Shown: positions 25,113 to 34,115 of the stretch, piece after piece | Position numbering within the stretch: position 1 is the stretch's first letter | Layout: every line of letters starts with the position of its first letter | From: JBBRHQ01 sp963738305 | GTDB taxonomy: Bacteria; Actinomycetota; Thermoleophilia; Solirubrobacterales; 70-9 | Assembly: GCA_963738305.1 (NCBI GenBank) | Contig: CAVTVU010000007.1 | Coordinates: 1 to 64,000 of the forward strand | DNA length: 64,000 nucleotides | Direction of reading: 5' to 3' | Notes under the pieces: generated by a model | Database searches by the model: none | The model's input: only the letters and a program-made list of their open reading frames with translations | Told to the model about the DNA's origin: nothing | Program-made: the position numbers and the translations under genes

Positions 25113-26762
25113 GTGCCCGAGACGACGGCCGACACGATCTCCGAGCTGCGGGCCGCCGTCGAGCGGGCCGCCGCCTCGGTCAGCGGAGAGGCTGGCGGTG
25201 CGACCGGGCTCTCGCTGGAACGGCCGCCCAAGCCCGAGCTGGGCGACTACAGCACCAACGCCGCCATGCTGCTGGCGGCGCCGATGCGCCGCAACCCGCG
25301 CGAGGTAGCCGAGGACCTCGCCGCAGAGTTGCGCGACGAGCTTTCCGGCGGCGTCGAGAGGGTCGAGGTGGCGGGGCCGGGCTTCGTCAACCTTTTCCTA
25401 TCCGACGAGTGGTTCAGGCGAGCGATCGAGTCGCTCGCGGCGGCGGGGGACCGGCTCAGCGCGAGCCGGACCCAGAACCCCGAGCGGGTGCTGGTCGAGT
25501 TCGTCTCCGCCAACCCGACCGGGCCGCTGACCGCGGCCGGCGGCCGGCACGCGGCCTTCGGTGACGCGCTGGCGAGGCTGCTTGCCGCGGTTGGGCACGA
25601 GGTCGGCCGCGAGTACTACGTCAACGACCAGGGGGGGCAGATCGAGCGCTTCGCTGCCTCGATCGCTGCCGCGATGCGCGGGGAACCCGGGCCGGAGGAC
25701 GGGTACCAGGGCGAATATGTCACCGAGATCGCGACCGAGCTCGCCGCGGAGGGAGTGGAGGCATCCGATCTCGAGGCCCTCGGCCGCCTCGGGGTAGGGC
25801 GCAACGTCGGTCAGATCCGGGCGTCGCTGCATCGCTACGGAGTCGATTTCGACACCTGGACCTCCGAGCGTCACTTCCACGAGACGGGGAAGGTCACCGC
25901 CGCCCTTGATCGTCTCCAGGACGGAGGGCACGCCTACGAGAGCGAGGGGGCGCTGTGGTTGCGCACGACCGATTTCGGCGACGACAAGGACAGGGTCCTG
26001 CTGCGCGCCGACGGGTCGCCCACCTACTTCGCCGGTGACGTCGCCTACCACTGGGAGAAGCTCGAACGCGGCTACGAGCGCCTGATCGACGTGCTCGGCG
26101 CCGATCACGGCGGTCACATGACCCGGATGAGGGCGGCGATCGAGTGCCTGGGTCGTTCCGGCGAACATTTTGAAGTGGTGCTGATGCAGCTGGTCCACAT
26201 CGTGGACGGGGGCGAGCGCTCGCAGATGTCCAAGCGCCGGGGGGAGTTCGTCACCCTCGACGAGCTGGTCGACGACATCGGCGTCGACGCGACCCGGTTC
26301 TTCATGTTGCAGCGCAGCCACGAGACGACGGTCGACCTCGACCTTGACCTGGCGCGCCGGGAGTCGAACGAGAACCCGGTCTACTACGTCCAGTACGCGC
26401 ACGCCCGTATCTCCAGCATCCTGCGGAAGGCCGAGGAAGCGGGTGCAACCGTCAGCGCGGAGGCCGGGGCGGCGCGGGAGCGGGTCGCGCCACTGGACCC
26501 GGCGGAGCGCGTCCTGGTCAAGCGGATGCTGGAGCTCCCCGGTGAGGTCGCCGAGGCCGCGGCGCGCCGGGCGCCCCACCGGCTCTGCGCCTACTCGACC
26601 GCCACCGCGGCCGACTTCCATGCCTTCTACCGCGACTGTCAGGTGCTCGGCGCAGACGGGGAGGGGGTCGAGGCGTCGCGCCTGCTGTTGTGCCTGCTGG
26701 CCCGCAGCACGATCGCCCGCACCCTGGGGCTGCTCGGGATCTCGGCCCCGGAGCGCATGTAG
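25113..26762 (+). CDS. argS: arginyl-tRNA synthetase
   Basis: A 549-residue class I synthetase. The HIGH-type motif is FVSANPTGPLTAAGGRHA, the KMSKS-type motif is GERSQMSKRRGEFV, and the C-terminal anticodon-binding DALR domain starts near residue 430 (VYYVQYAHARI). The N-terminal Arg-tRNA additional domain is shortened. GTG 25113 is preceded by TACGAT 6 bases upstream, suggesting leaderless expression just after rlmH. Confidence 0.96.
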   Translation: MPETTADTISELRAAVERAAASVSGEAGGATGLSLERPPKPELGDYSTNAAMLLAAPMRRNPREVAEDLAAELRDELSGGVERVEVAGPGFVNLFLSDEWFRRAIESLAAAGDRLSASRTQNPERVLVEFVSANPTGPLTAAGGRHAAFGDALARLLAAVGHEVGREYYVNDQGGQIERFAASIAAAMRGEPGPEDGYQGEYVTEIATELAAEGVEASDLEALGRLGVGRNVGQIRASLHRYGVDFDTWTSERHFHETGKVTAALDRLQDGGHAYESEGALWLRTTDFGDDKDRVLLRADGSPTYFAGDVAYHWEKLERGYERLIDVLGADHGGHMTRMRAAIECLGRSGEHFEVVLMQLVHIVDGGERSQMSKRRGEFVTLDELVDDIGVDATRFFMLQRSHETTVDLDLDLARRESNENPVYYVQYAHARISSILRKAEEAGATVSAEAGAARERVAPLDPAERVLVKRMLELPGEVAEAAARRAPHRLCAYSTATAADFHAFYRDCQVLGADGEGVEASRLLLCLLARSTIARTLGLLGISAPERM

Positions 26763-26828
26763 CGGCAGGTTCGTTTCACCGCCGCGTCCGGCAGGGGTGG
26801 GGTGGAGGGACGCCGAAAAAGGGGGCCG

Positions 26829-27620
26829 ATGGCAGTTTTCACCCGCCTCCGATCCCGCCGTTCCCGCCGCCAGGCCCATCAGCCGATCTCGGGAGCGGAG
26901 CAGCTCGCAGCGGAGACCGGGCTGCCGCTGCTGCTGGAGGCCCCGCAGGGGGCCCTCGCCTGGGGGGGTGAGGAGGGGCGCCCGGCACCGTCGCTGACCC
27001 GGGCACAGCTGGAAGCCGCCCGTGGGCTGATCGAAGGCCTGCCGGCGCTGACCGAGGGTGAGCCACCGAGCTCCGTCTTCGTCTCCGAGGGTTTCGAGAC
27101 TGACGACGGGGTCTCCCCGGCGCTGGCGCTGGCCACGGTCTCGGCCCTCCATGGAAGGCGCACCCTGCTCGCCGAGGTCGATTTCCGGCGCCGCCGGATG
27201 TCGCAGGAGCTGAGGCTCCCGGCCGGCCCCGGGCTCGGCGACTACCTGAACCGGGCGGCCCATCCGCAGGCTCTGCTGCAGCCGCTTCAGCTCGGGGGCC
27301 GCGCGGCCGGGGACGGGTCGGAGCCCGGCAGCCTCGTCTTCATCGCCGCCGGGGAGGGGAGCCCCGACCCGATGCCGCCACCAACCTGGGACCGCTTCCG
27401 CCATTTCGTCGCCAAGGTGACCAAGGCCTATGACTTCGTCGTCCTCTCCGGCGAGCCGGTTCTCGCGCCCTCCCAGCCGGGCCAGCTGATCCCGCTGGTC
27501 GACGCGACCGTCGTCTGCGTCCGCCCGGTGTCGGTCAGCCGGGAGCAGGCGCGGCTCGCCGGCGCCGCGCTGCACCGGTGGTTCCCCCGCACGGTCGGCC
27601 TCGTCGCGGCCGCCGGCTGA
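26829..27620 (+). CDS. CpsD/ParA-like protein with a degenerate P-loop
   Basis: A 263-residue protein with the fold pattern of CpsD/BY-kinase and Mrp/ParA ATPases. The strand and switch region TLLAEVDFRRRRMSQELRLP followed by GLGDYL matches the Walker A' area, and YDFVVLSGEPVL matches Walker B. Where the P-loop should be, it reads SEGFETDDGVSPAL, with no GKS/GKT. It is therefore unlikely to bind ATP normally and may be a regulatory pseudo-ATPase in polysaccharide export. ATG 26829 has AAAAAGGGGG upstream and is preferred over GTG 26802. Confidence 0.65.
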   Translation: MAVFTRLRSRRSRRQAHQPISGAEQLAAETGLPLLLEAPQGALAWGGEEGRPAPSLTRAQLEAARGLIEGLPALTEGEPPSSVFVSEGFETDDGVSPALALATVSALHGRRTLLAEVDFRRRRMSQELRLPAGPGLGDYLNRAAHPQALLQPLQLGGRAAGDGSEPGSLVFIAAGEGSPDPMPPPTWDRFRHFVAKVTKAYDFVVLSGEPVLAPSQPGQLIPLVDATVVCVRPVSVSREQARLAGAALHRWFPRTVGLVAAAG

Positions 27621-27697
27621 TGATGTCGGCCGGCACGGTTGCGTGACACCGGCACACGCACGTCAGGCGGCGTAATGCAATCCGCATGTGATCCGGC

Positions 27698-28159
27698 TCA
27701 GAGGTCGTAACGCGCCAGGTCGGACTCCAGCCTGGCGGCATCGTCTCCGTGCGGCGCAGTCGCCGGGTCTGCATCGCCGGCACGGTCAGCGCGCCTGCGC
27801 CAGCGCGTCACGCCCACCGCGAGCGCCAGAGCCCCGGCGAGGAAGGCGAGGATCGGGACCAGGTAGGCCGAGAGCTCGAACCCGGAGTCGTCGGGCACGG
27901 CGAGGACCTCTTGGCCGTACTCGGCGACCAGGGCGTCCTCGATCCCCTGCTTCGAGCGCCCCCTGGCGATCTGGCGGCGGATGAAGGCCCGCTCCCGCTC
28001 GGCCTGGGGCGAGGTGGAGAGCTCGAGCAGGGTGCCGCAGATCGGGCACATCACTTCGTCCTCGATGTCGGGCAGCGAGGCCCGGGAGGAGGCGCCCGCC
28101 CAGCCCGGGGCGATCAAGAGCCCGGCGACGATCGCCATGACCGCGGCCGCGCCCCTCAC
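27698..28159 (-). CDS. ccmH: cytochrome c biogenesis protein CcmH/NrfF-type
   Basis: A 153-residue protein: signal peptide (1-24), a redox domain with VMCPICGTLLELSTSPQAE and the helical block IRRQIARGRSKQGIEDALV, then a membrane anchor (VPILAFLAGALALAVGV) and a short tail. CcmH reduces apocytochrome thiols before haem attachment. The usual LRCxxCQ motif appears as MCPICG. It starts at GTG 28159, overlapping the ccmG stop. Confidence 0.9.
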   Translation of the reverse strand: MRGAAAVMAIVAGLLIAPGWAGASSRASLPDIEDEVMCPICGTLLELSTSPQAERERAFIRRQIARGRSKQGIEDALVAEYGQEVLAVPDDSGFELSAYLVPILAFLAGALALAVGVTRWRRRADRAGDADPATAPHGDDAARLESDLARYDL

Positions 28160-28686
28160 TCGCGGGCCTGCGATTCGGTGATCAGGGGCTCGACGTACTG
28201 CTTCAGGTAGGCGTCGGTCACCGGACCGCGCCGCACCAGTCGCAGGCGCCCGGCCGGATCGACCAGGAAGTTCTCGGGGACGCCGGTGGTGCCGTAGTCC
28301 GACGCAGCCCCGCCGTCACCGTCGCGGAGCTGCGGGTAGGTGAGCCCGAGCTCGCGCACGAAGGATCGACCGTCGCCGCTCAGGTCGCGGGTGTCTATTC
28401 CGAGGACGGTGAAGCGCGGGCCGGCGTGGCGCTCCTGGAATGTCTCGAGGGCCGGCGACTCCTGGCGGCAGGGGACGCACCACGATGCCCAGAAGTTGAC
28501 CAGCACCCACTTGCCCCGATGAGCGGCGACTGAGCCCTCGCCGGCACCGTCGAGTCGAGGCAAGTCGGCGGCGGGAGCCGAGGAGCCGATCTCGGCTCCC
28601 GAGGCGCCCTTCTTCGAGAGCCCGAAGGCCAGCAGGCCGACGACGGCGAGCACGGCGAGCACAGCGAGGAAGGGCCTGGTCCCCAT
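28156..28686 (-). CDS. ccmG: thiol:disulfide oxidoreductase of the CcmG/TlpA family
   Basis: A 176-residue membrane-anchored thioredoxin-fold protein. One N-terminal membrane helix is followed by the active site FWASWCVPCRQE and the cis-proline region GTTGVPENFLVD, which is typical of CcmG/DsbE/ResA. It would supply reducing power to CcmH on the outer face of the membrane. The ATG at 28686 is preferred over an adjacent GTG. It is coupled with ccmH and shares its theme with ccmE-ccmF-ccmI 5 kb away. Confidence 0.9.
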   Translation of the reverse strand: MGTRPFLAVLAVLAVVGLLAFGLSKKGASGAEIGSSAPAADLPRLDGAGEGSVAAHRGKWVLVNFWASWCVPCRQESPALETFQERHAGPRFTVLGIDTRDLSGDGRSFVRELGLTYPQLRDGDGGAASDYGTTGVPENFLVDPAGRLRLVRRGPVTDAYLKQYVEPLITESQARE

Positions 28687-28760
28687 CACGTCACAGCGTA
28701 GATAGGGCGAATCGCCGGGCGCCTCCCCGCCGCGGCCTCATCCGTAGAATCCGCTCGCGC

Positions 28761-28833
28761 GCGGACGTAGCTCAGCTGGTAGAGCGCGAGCTTCCCAAGC
28801 TCGAGGTCGCGGGTTCGAGACCCGTCGTCCGCT
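28761..28833 (+). tRNA. tRNA-Gly (CCC)
   Basis: A complete cloverleaf: acceptor GCGGACG pairs with CGTCCGC, the D-arm is GCTCAGCTGGTAGAGC, the anticodon stem-loop is CGAGC-TTCCCAA-GCTCG with anticodon CCC, and the T-arm is CGGGTTCGAGACCCG. CCA is not encoded. Confidence 0.95.
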
Positions 28834-28939
28834 TCGCCGCGCCGGTTCGGGGTCCATGCGCCAAAGTGTCCAAGGAGTCGGCATCGATTTCGACATCGAT
28901 CCGTGACACATGTCACGGAGTAATGCTACGCTGCCAGGG

Positions 28940-30556
28940 ATGCGACGGATTTGGCGTGCAGCAGGGGGGTTGACGCTGGCGGCTGCCATGTTGGTGGTTG
29001 CACCTGCCGCGCAGGCATCTCACGGCCCGGTGAAGCGGCTTGCCGACGGAGCCGAGAGGATTACCTACGACGTCGGCCCGATCGACGTCCTTCCGGGACA
29101 GAACCGGATCGCCTACCGTCCGGTGACCGGTGCAGAGAAGCCTGCCGTCGATGGCTGGATCGTGCGCATGAAGCCCGACCTCGTCTGGGCCAACGGGCCG
29201 CGCAAGGGGCATCCGCCGCAGTCGATCAAGGTGATGTTCCACCATGGCGTCTGGATCAACTACGGGGCCCACGCCAACTCGCCGTTCGGTCAGCTGTTCG
29301 CGGCCACGGGAGAAGAGAAGACGATCATGGAGTTCCCCGACGGCTATGGCTACCGCTACAACAAGAGCGATGGCTGGTTGCTCAACCACATGATCCACAA
29401 CCTCACCTCGCAGGAGATGAAGCTCGACATCCGCTACACGATCGACTTCATCCCCGACACCGCGCCAGAGGCGGCGAACATAAAGCCGGTCGAGCCGATC
29501 TGGATGGACGTCGAGCGCGGCCGCATCTACCCGGTCTTCGACGTGCACAAGGGCTCCGGCGGCAAGGACGGCAGGTTCACGTACCCGCGTGACGACCCCG
29601 ACGCCTATCCGGCCGGCGTCCACAAGAACCTCTACACGCTGCCCCAGGACGGAGTCTTGATCTCCACCGCCGGGCACGTCCACACCGGCGGCCTCTACAC
29701 GGATCTTTCCTTGCAGCGGCCCGGAGCCAAGTACGCGGGGCCGAAATGCAATACGAAGCACGCGGCGGAGGCGCGCCGTGCCTGCCGGGACCGGGCCCCC
29801 CGCGTCAAGGGCGACCACGTCCACCTCTTCCGCTCCCACGCCAAGTACTTCGAGCCGGCGGGCCCCATCTCGTGGGACATGGCGATGAAGGGCACTTCGC
29901 CCGACTGGATGGTCCAGGTGAAGAAGGGCGACACCCTCAACATCCAGGCGACCTATGAGACGAAGCTCGCCTCCTGGTACGAATCGATGGGGATCATGGT
30001 CGTCTACTGGGCTCCCGGCGCCGAGTACGGCCGCGACCCCTTCCAGACCAAGGTCGACTACCCCGGCCAGGTCACCCACGGGCACTATCCCGAGAACAAT
30101 GTCCATGGCGGCAAGGCATCAGACCTGCCCAACCCGAGCAAGCTTCCCTCGGGCACAACGAGCGGCGGGACGGCTGGCGATCCCTTCCTGGTCAGCGGCT
30201 TCCAGTACGGCGCCGGCGACTACCGGATCCCCGGCGCCGCGGGACGCCCGCCGGTGGTCGAGAAGGGCCAATCGCTGACCTTCGAGCTGGGCGCCCCCGA
30301 CGCGGCGAAGGAGGAGTGGCACTCGCTGACCTCCTGCGCGGCCCCCTGCAACCGCTCGACCGGGATCGCGTATCCGATCCCGGACGGGAAGTTCCAGTTC
30401 GACTCGGGCCAGCTCGGCAACCTGAACGGTCGCGGCGATCCGCCGACCGTCGGCCGCACCACCTGGTCGACGCCCAAGAACCTGCCGGTCGGCACCTACA
30501 CCTACTTCTGCCGCATCCACCCGTCGATGCGCGGCGCCTTCAGAGTCGTCAATTAA
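28940..30556 (+). CDS. large secreted copper protein with C-terminal cupredoxin domain
   Basis: A 538-residue exported protein. The signal peptide ends near ASHGPVK (residue ~27). The N-terminal ~420 residues contain many paired His (VMFHHGVW, LNHMIHN, STAGHVHTGG, GDHVHLF), suggesting further metal sites. The last ~105 residues form a cupredoxin with type I copper ligands: His in EEWHSLTSC, Cys and His in YTYFCRIHP, then Met in SMRG. TACGCT 7 bases before ATG 28940 suggests a leaderless mRNA. The exact function is unknown; copper-dependent oxidation or electron transfer is an inference. Confidence 0.8.
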   Translation: MRRIWRAAGGLTLAAAMLVVAPAAQASHGPVKRLADGAERITYDVGPIDVLPGQNRIAYRPVTGAEKPAVDGWIVRMKPDLVWANGPRKGHPPQSIKVMFHHGVWINYGAHANSPFGQLFAATGEEKTIMEFPDGYGYRYNKSDGWLLNHMIHNLTSQEMKLDIRYTIDFIPDTAPEAANIKPVEPIWMDVERGRIYPVFDVHKGSGGKDGRFTYPRDDPDAYPAGVHKNLYTLPQDGVLISTAGHVHTGGLYTDLSLQRPGAKYAGPKCNTKHAAEARRACRDRAPRVKGDHVHLFRSHAKYFEPAGPISWDMAMKGTSPDWMVQVKKGDTLNIQATYETKLASWYESMGIMVVYWAPGAEYGRDPFQTKVDYPGQVTHGHYPENNVHGGKASDLPNPSKLPSGTTSGGTAGDPFLVSGFQYGAGDYRIPGAAGRPPVVEKGQSLTFELGAPDAAKEEWHSLTSCAAPCNRSTGIAYPIPDGKFQFDSGQLGNLNGRGDPPTVGRTTWSTPKNLPVGTYTYFCRIHPSMRGAFRVVN

Positions 30557-30630
30557 GGGAATGCGGCTGTCTCGTCGGACGGGGGGTTCGCGCTGTCCAT
30601 TGCGGTTCTGCTGCTCTTCGTGGCGAGCTG

Positions 30631-30897
30631 GTGGACGCCGGCCGGGCTCGCCAGGAGTGGCACTCGCTGACTTCCTGCGCGGCCCCCTGCAACCGTTCGA
30701 CCGGGATTGCCTACCCGATCCCCAATGGCAAGTTCCGCTTCGACTCCGGACAGCTGGGCAACCTGAACGGCCGTGGCGATGCGCCGACCGTGCCCTGGAC
30801 GACTTGGTCGACCCCCAAGAACCTGCCGGTCGGCACCTACACCTACTTCTGCCGCATCCACCCGATGATGCGCGGCGCCTTCCGAGTCGTCAAATAA
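30631..30897 (+). CDS. partial tandem copy of the cupredoxin domain
   Basis: From about 30649 to 30897 the DNA closely repeats the last ~240 bp of the preceding gene. It encodes EWHSLTSCAAPCNRSTG through FCRIHPMMRGAFRVVK, with all copper ligands kept. An in-frame GTG at 30631 could start it, giving 88 residues, but there is no signal peptide and no clear ribosome binding site. It is probably a duplication remnant, although the open frame and ligands are intact. Confidence 0.6.
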   Translation: MDAGRARQEWHSLTSCAAPCNRSTGIAYPIPNGKFRFDSGQLGNLNGRGDAPTVPWTTWSTPKNLPVGTYTYFCRIHPMMRGAFRVVK

Positions 30898-30902
30898 CTC
30901 TC

Positions 30903-30955
30903 AGCCGGCGCGGTGTTAGCGCCGGCAGGCGCATGTAAGGCCGCGAAGCGGACGC
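30903..30955. repeat. dispersed two-stem repeat, single copy
   Basis: GCCGGCGC-GGTGTTA-GCGCCGGC is followed by AGGCGCATGTAAGGCCGCGAAGCGG. It is the same architecture as the tandem copies at 24167 with stem bases changed in a compensating way, lying directly after the cupredoxin copy. Confidence 0.75.
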
Positions 30956-31012
30956 AAAGCGTGATGCCGCCGCCCGCCCCGCTTCGTCCTCAATTCGGGG
31001 GAAGCAAGGGTT

Positions 31013-31112
31013 GGGCGGATTTCGGCCGCCATATCGCCGAAATTCGCCCACCCCCTCAACGGGCCGAATGCGACCAAAGCAGCAACGCGGCTCGTGTGAT
31101 GTCCAATTGGAC
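31013..31112. other. two palindromes in a gene-free stretch
   Basis: GGGCGGATTTCGGC (31013-31026) and GCCGAAATTCGCCC (31036-31049) are complementary with one mismatch. A perfect 12-bp palindrome GTCCAATTGGAC lies at 31101-31112. The rest of 30956-31260 shows no gene. The role is unknown. Confidence 0.5.
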
Positions 31113-31260
31113 TGATCTGGCTGCCATGGCAACCGAATACGTCCAATGAATCCAATCGCCGACCTCGTGCTACCTGCTCGAAGTGCTCTGGGCGGGCGGC
31201 GAAGCCGCCGCCGGCCAGGGCGTGTGGCCCCGGCCGGCCCGGCCGGCTTGCCGTTCGGTT

Positions 31261-31656
31261 CTAGCCCCTGGCCAGGACCTTGGCCTTCATCGACTCGTAC
31301 TCCTCTGCGCTGATCCCGCCCTTGTCCTTGAGGTCGTTGAGCTTGTGCAGCTCGTCGACCTCGGTGGTGCCGGCGGTCTGGCGGACGTACTCATCGAGAT
31401 GCTTCTTCTGGTCGGCCTGCGCCTTGATCGCGCGATCGCGCATACCGCTGCCGCGGACGATCAGGTAGATCAGGGCGGTTAGGAAGGGTACGAAGACGAG
31501 GAAGAAAACCCAGATTGCCTTCCCCCATCCCGAGAGCTCGTGGTCGCGGAAGACGTCTATGAGGATCGTGATCATGATCCAGACCCAGATCACGAACAGC
31601 GCAATCTCAAAGACGGTCAGCAGCACCTGACCAAAGGTGTACTCGGCTAATACCAC
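31261..31656 (-). CDS. membrane protein with PLDc_N and SHOCT domains
   Basis: A 131-residue protein. Two membrane segments (residues ~9-30 and ~45-67) enclose a loop with the PLDc_N-like pattern FRDHELSGWGKAIWV. The C-terminal ~30 residues form a SHOCT motif (VDELHKLNDLKDKGGISAEE followed by YESMKAKVLA). The start is GTG 31656 with AAGGA about 8 bases upstream. Function unknown; such proteins are common in actinobacteria and probably oligomerise. Confidence 0.85.
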   Translation of the reverse strand: MVLAEYTFGQVLLTVFEIALFVIWVWIMITILIDVFRDHELSGWGKAIWVFFLVFVPFLTALIYLIVRGSGMRDRAIKAQADQKKHLDEYVRQTAGTTEVDELHKLNDLKDKGGISAEEYESMKAKVLARG

Positions 31657-31767
31657 CAGGTAGTTCCTTTCACAGTCGTTTGAAGAGCCGTTTGCGCCGC
31701 GCAGCGTACAGCTCGGGAACGATGCTCGCTGCTCTCCGGACCGCCAACGCACGGGTATTGTGCCTGC

Positions 31768-32799
31768 GTGCCCGCCCCGTCGCTGAGCGTCGTCATCGTC
31801 ACCCACGATTCGGCCGGGGAGCTGGAGCTAACGCTGCCGGCGCTGGTCGCCGAGCTCGGGGCCGAGGACGAGCTGATCGTTGCCGACAACGACTCCGGCG
31901 ATGGCAGCCGTGAGCTGGTCCGCTCCCTCGCTCCCCGAGCAAGGTCGCTCGAGCTGGGGGCCAACACAGGGTTCGCGGCGGCCTGTGACGCAGCCGCCGA
32001 GCACGCTTCCGGGGACCTGCTCGTGGTTCTCAACCCGGACGCCAAGCCGCTGCCGGGCTTCGGAGCGGCAATTCGCCTGCCCTGGGTCGAGGAGCGGAAC
32101 TGGGAGGCGTGGATGGCGGCGATCGCCTGTGAAGGCGGCACGAGGGTCAACAGCCTCGGCAACCCGGTCCACTTCACCGGGATCGCCTGGGCCGGGCGCC
32201 ATGGCGAGCCGATGCCGGCGGGTCTCCAGCCGCAGGAGGTGGCGGCCGCATCGGGCGCCTGCCTGGCGATCCCGTTGTGGCGCTGGCGCGAGGCCGGGGG
32301 GTTCCCGGCCCCGTTTTTCCTCTACCACGAGGACGTCGACCTCTCGATGCGGCTCCGGCTCGAGGGGGGCCGGGTGGGACTGGAGCCGCGGGCCGTGGTC
32401 GACCACGCCTACAGGTTCGAGGGGGGCGCGGCGAAGTGGCGCCGGCTCGAGCGCAACCGCTGGGCGTTCCTGATCCGCGTCTTCCCGGCGCGGCTCCTGG
32501 CGCTCCTGGCGCCGGCCCTGGTGCTGACAGAGCTGGCGCTGATCCCGGTCGCCCTCGCCGGCGGCTGGGGGGCGGCGAAGCTGAGGTCCTTCGCGGACCT
32601 GGTGGGCTGGATGCCTCGTCTGCTGCGCGAGCGTCGGGCGATCCAGGCAGAGCGGGCCGTAACCGTGGCCGAGTTCGCCCGCTGGCTTACGCCCGATCTC
32701 GGCTCCCCTTTCATCCACCCGCTCGCCCGCAGCGCCCCGGTGCGTGTGGCGCTGCGCGGTTACTGGGCCCTGGTCCGCGCCCTGCTGGGACGCGGTTGA
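31768..32799 (+). CDS. family 2 glycosyltransferase (rhamnosyltransferase-like)
   Basis: A 343-residue GT-A enzyme. The nucleotide-sugar site starts with LSVVIVTHDSAGEL and IVADNDSGDGS. VVLNPDAKPLPG carries the DxD-like motif, and FFLYHEDVDLSMRL is the acceptor/catalytic ED motif of rhamnosyltransferase-like members. A hydrophobic stretch at ~240-275 may anchor it to the membrane. It probably adds sugars to cell-surface glycans. GTG 31768 is 6 bases after TATTGT. Confidence 0.88.
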   Translation: MPAPSLSVVIVTHDSAGELELTLPALVAELGAEDELIVADNDSGDGSRELVRSLAPRARSLELGANTGFAAACDAAAEHASGDLLVVLNPDAKPLPGFGAAIRLPWVEERNWEAWMAAIACEGGTRVNSLGNPVHFTGIAWAGRHGEPMPAGLQPQEVAAASGACLAIPLWRWREAGGFPAPFFLYHEDVDLSMRLRLEGGRVGLEPRAVVDHAYRFEGGAAKWRRLERNRWAFLIRVFPARLLALLAPALVLTELALIPVALAGGWGAAKLRSFADLVGWMPRLLRERRAIQAERAVTVAEFARWLTPDLGSPFIHPLARSAPVRVALRGYWALVRALLGRG

Positions 32800-33504
32800 T
32801 CAGGTTGGCTGCTGGGTGGGGCGGATCAGAACCTCATTGACGTCGACGCCCTCGGGCTGGTCGAGCGCGAACATCACCGCGCGGGCGATGTCGGAGTCGT
32901 CCAGGGCCGAGCGGGGGCGATCGTCGAAGAACGGCGTGTCGACCATCCCCGGCTCGATCAGGGTGACCTTGATCGCCGTGTTCTCGTGCATCGTCCGCAA
33001 CTCCGCCCGCAGCGCCTCGCCCATCGCGGTCGCCGCCCACTTCGTCGCCGAGTAGAGCGACCCCGGGAGCGCCCGCCGCCCCGCAACCGAGCTGGTGATC
33101 AGGAAGTGGCCGTCGCCGCGCTCGAGCAGGTGCGGGAGAGTTGCACGGATCGTCAGGGCGACGCCGAAGACGTTGGTCAGGATCATCGAGCGCCAGTGCT
33201 CGACCGACTCCTCCAGGAATCCTCGCGCGGCGCCGAAGCCCGCGTTGGCGAAAACCGCGTCGATGCGCCCGAAATGCTCGAGGGAGGCGCTCACCATCGC
33301 CTTCACCTGCTCGGGCTCGCTGACGTCACATGGGACCGCCTGAGCGCGACCGTCACCGCCCAGCTCCTCCGCGAGCGCCTCGATCGGCTCCGGGCGGCGG
33401 CCGGCGAGGACCAGGCGGCGGCCTGAGGCGGCGGCCCTGGCGGTGGCGGCGCCGATCCCGCTGCCCGCGCCGGTGATCAGGAGGACGGGGTCGTCGGCGG
33501 CCAT
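32800..33504 (-). CDS. short-chain dehydrogenase/reductase
   Basis: A 234-residue Rossmann-fold oxidoreductase. The cofactor motif is LITGAGSGIGAATA, NAG appears in VFANAGFG, and the active site is the Ser in ITSSVAGRR with YSATK (Tyr and Lys). An Arg-Arg after the second strand (LAGRRPEP) suggests NADP preference. The start is ATG 33504; a longer frame is unsupported. Substrate unknown. Confidence 0.9.
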   Translation of the reverse strand: MAADDPVLLITGAGSGIGAATARAAASGRRLVLAGRRPEPIEALAEELGGDGRAQAVPCDVSEPEQVKAMVSASLEHFGRIDAVFANAGFGAARGFLEESVEHWRSMILTNVFGVALTIRATLPHLLERGDGHFLITSSVAGRRALPGSLYSATKWAATAMGEALRAELRTMHENTAIKVTLIEPGMVDTPFFDDRPRSALDDSDIARAVMFALDQPEGVDVNEVLIRPTQQPT

Positions 33505-33529
33505 CGCGGCGATTCTCCCAGATGTATTT

Positions 33530-33586
33530 GCCGGCGCGGTGTCAGCGGCGGTAGAGGCATGCAAGGTCGCGAAGCGGCCGCAAGCG
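33530..33586. repeat. dispersed two-stem repeat, single copy
   Basis: GCCGGCGCGGTGTCAGCGGCGGTAGAGGCATGCAAGGTCGCGAAGCGGCC-like sequence in the 220-bp gap between divergent SDR and ccmE genes. The first stem has lost some pairing compared with other copies. Confidence 0.65.
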
Positions 33587-33724
33587 ATCCCGGACAACGC
33601 CGCCTCCTCTGCTCCGGCTCGCGCGCACTGGAATATCGACTGCCTCGCGCGCGAGCTTCCGCGTCGGGGGGCGGCTTGGCCCGGCGCCTCCCGATCGCCA
33701 CCTTGCGATAATCCAGGCCTCCCC

Positions 33725-34115
33725 ATGGATCCCGGCAAGAAGCGCCAGATCCGCCTCTTCGTTGCGCTCGGCGCCGCCGTGCTGCTCTCGGCTGCGCTCG
33801 TCTACACGTCGTTCAGCGCCTCGACCGAGGCGAAGGAACCATCGCAGCTGCTGGGCGCCTCGCCCGGCCAGAGCTACGAGATGACCGGCAAGGTCGTGCC
33901 GGGCACGGTGCGCCGCGGGGACGGTGCGCTGCGGTTCCGAGTGTCGGACCGCGACGGGGGCCGCAGCCTCCCGGTCACATACCGGGGCACCATCCCCGAT
34001 CCCTTCCGCGGGGGCCGGGAGATCGTCCTCACCGGCGAGCTCCACGGTGGCACGTTCGTGGGCGAGCGGGACACGCTGGTCACCAAGTGCCCCTCGAAGT
34101 TCTCGGAGGCGAAGA

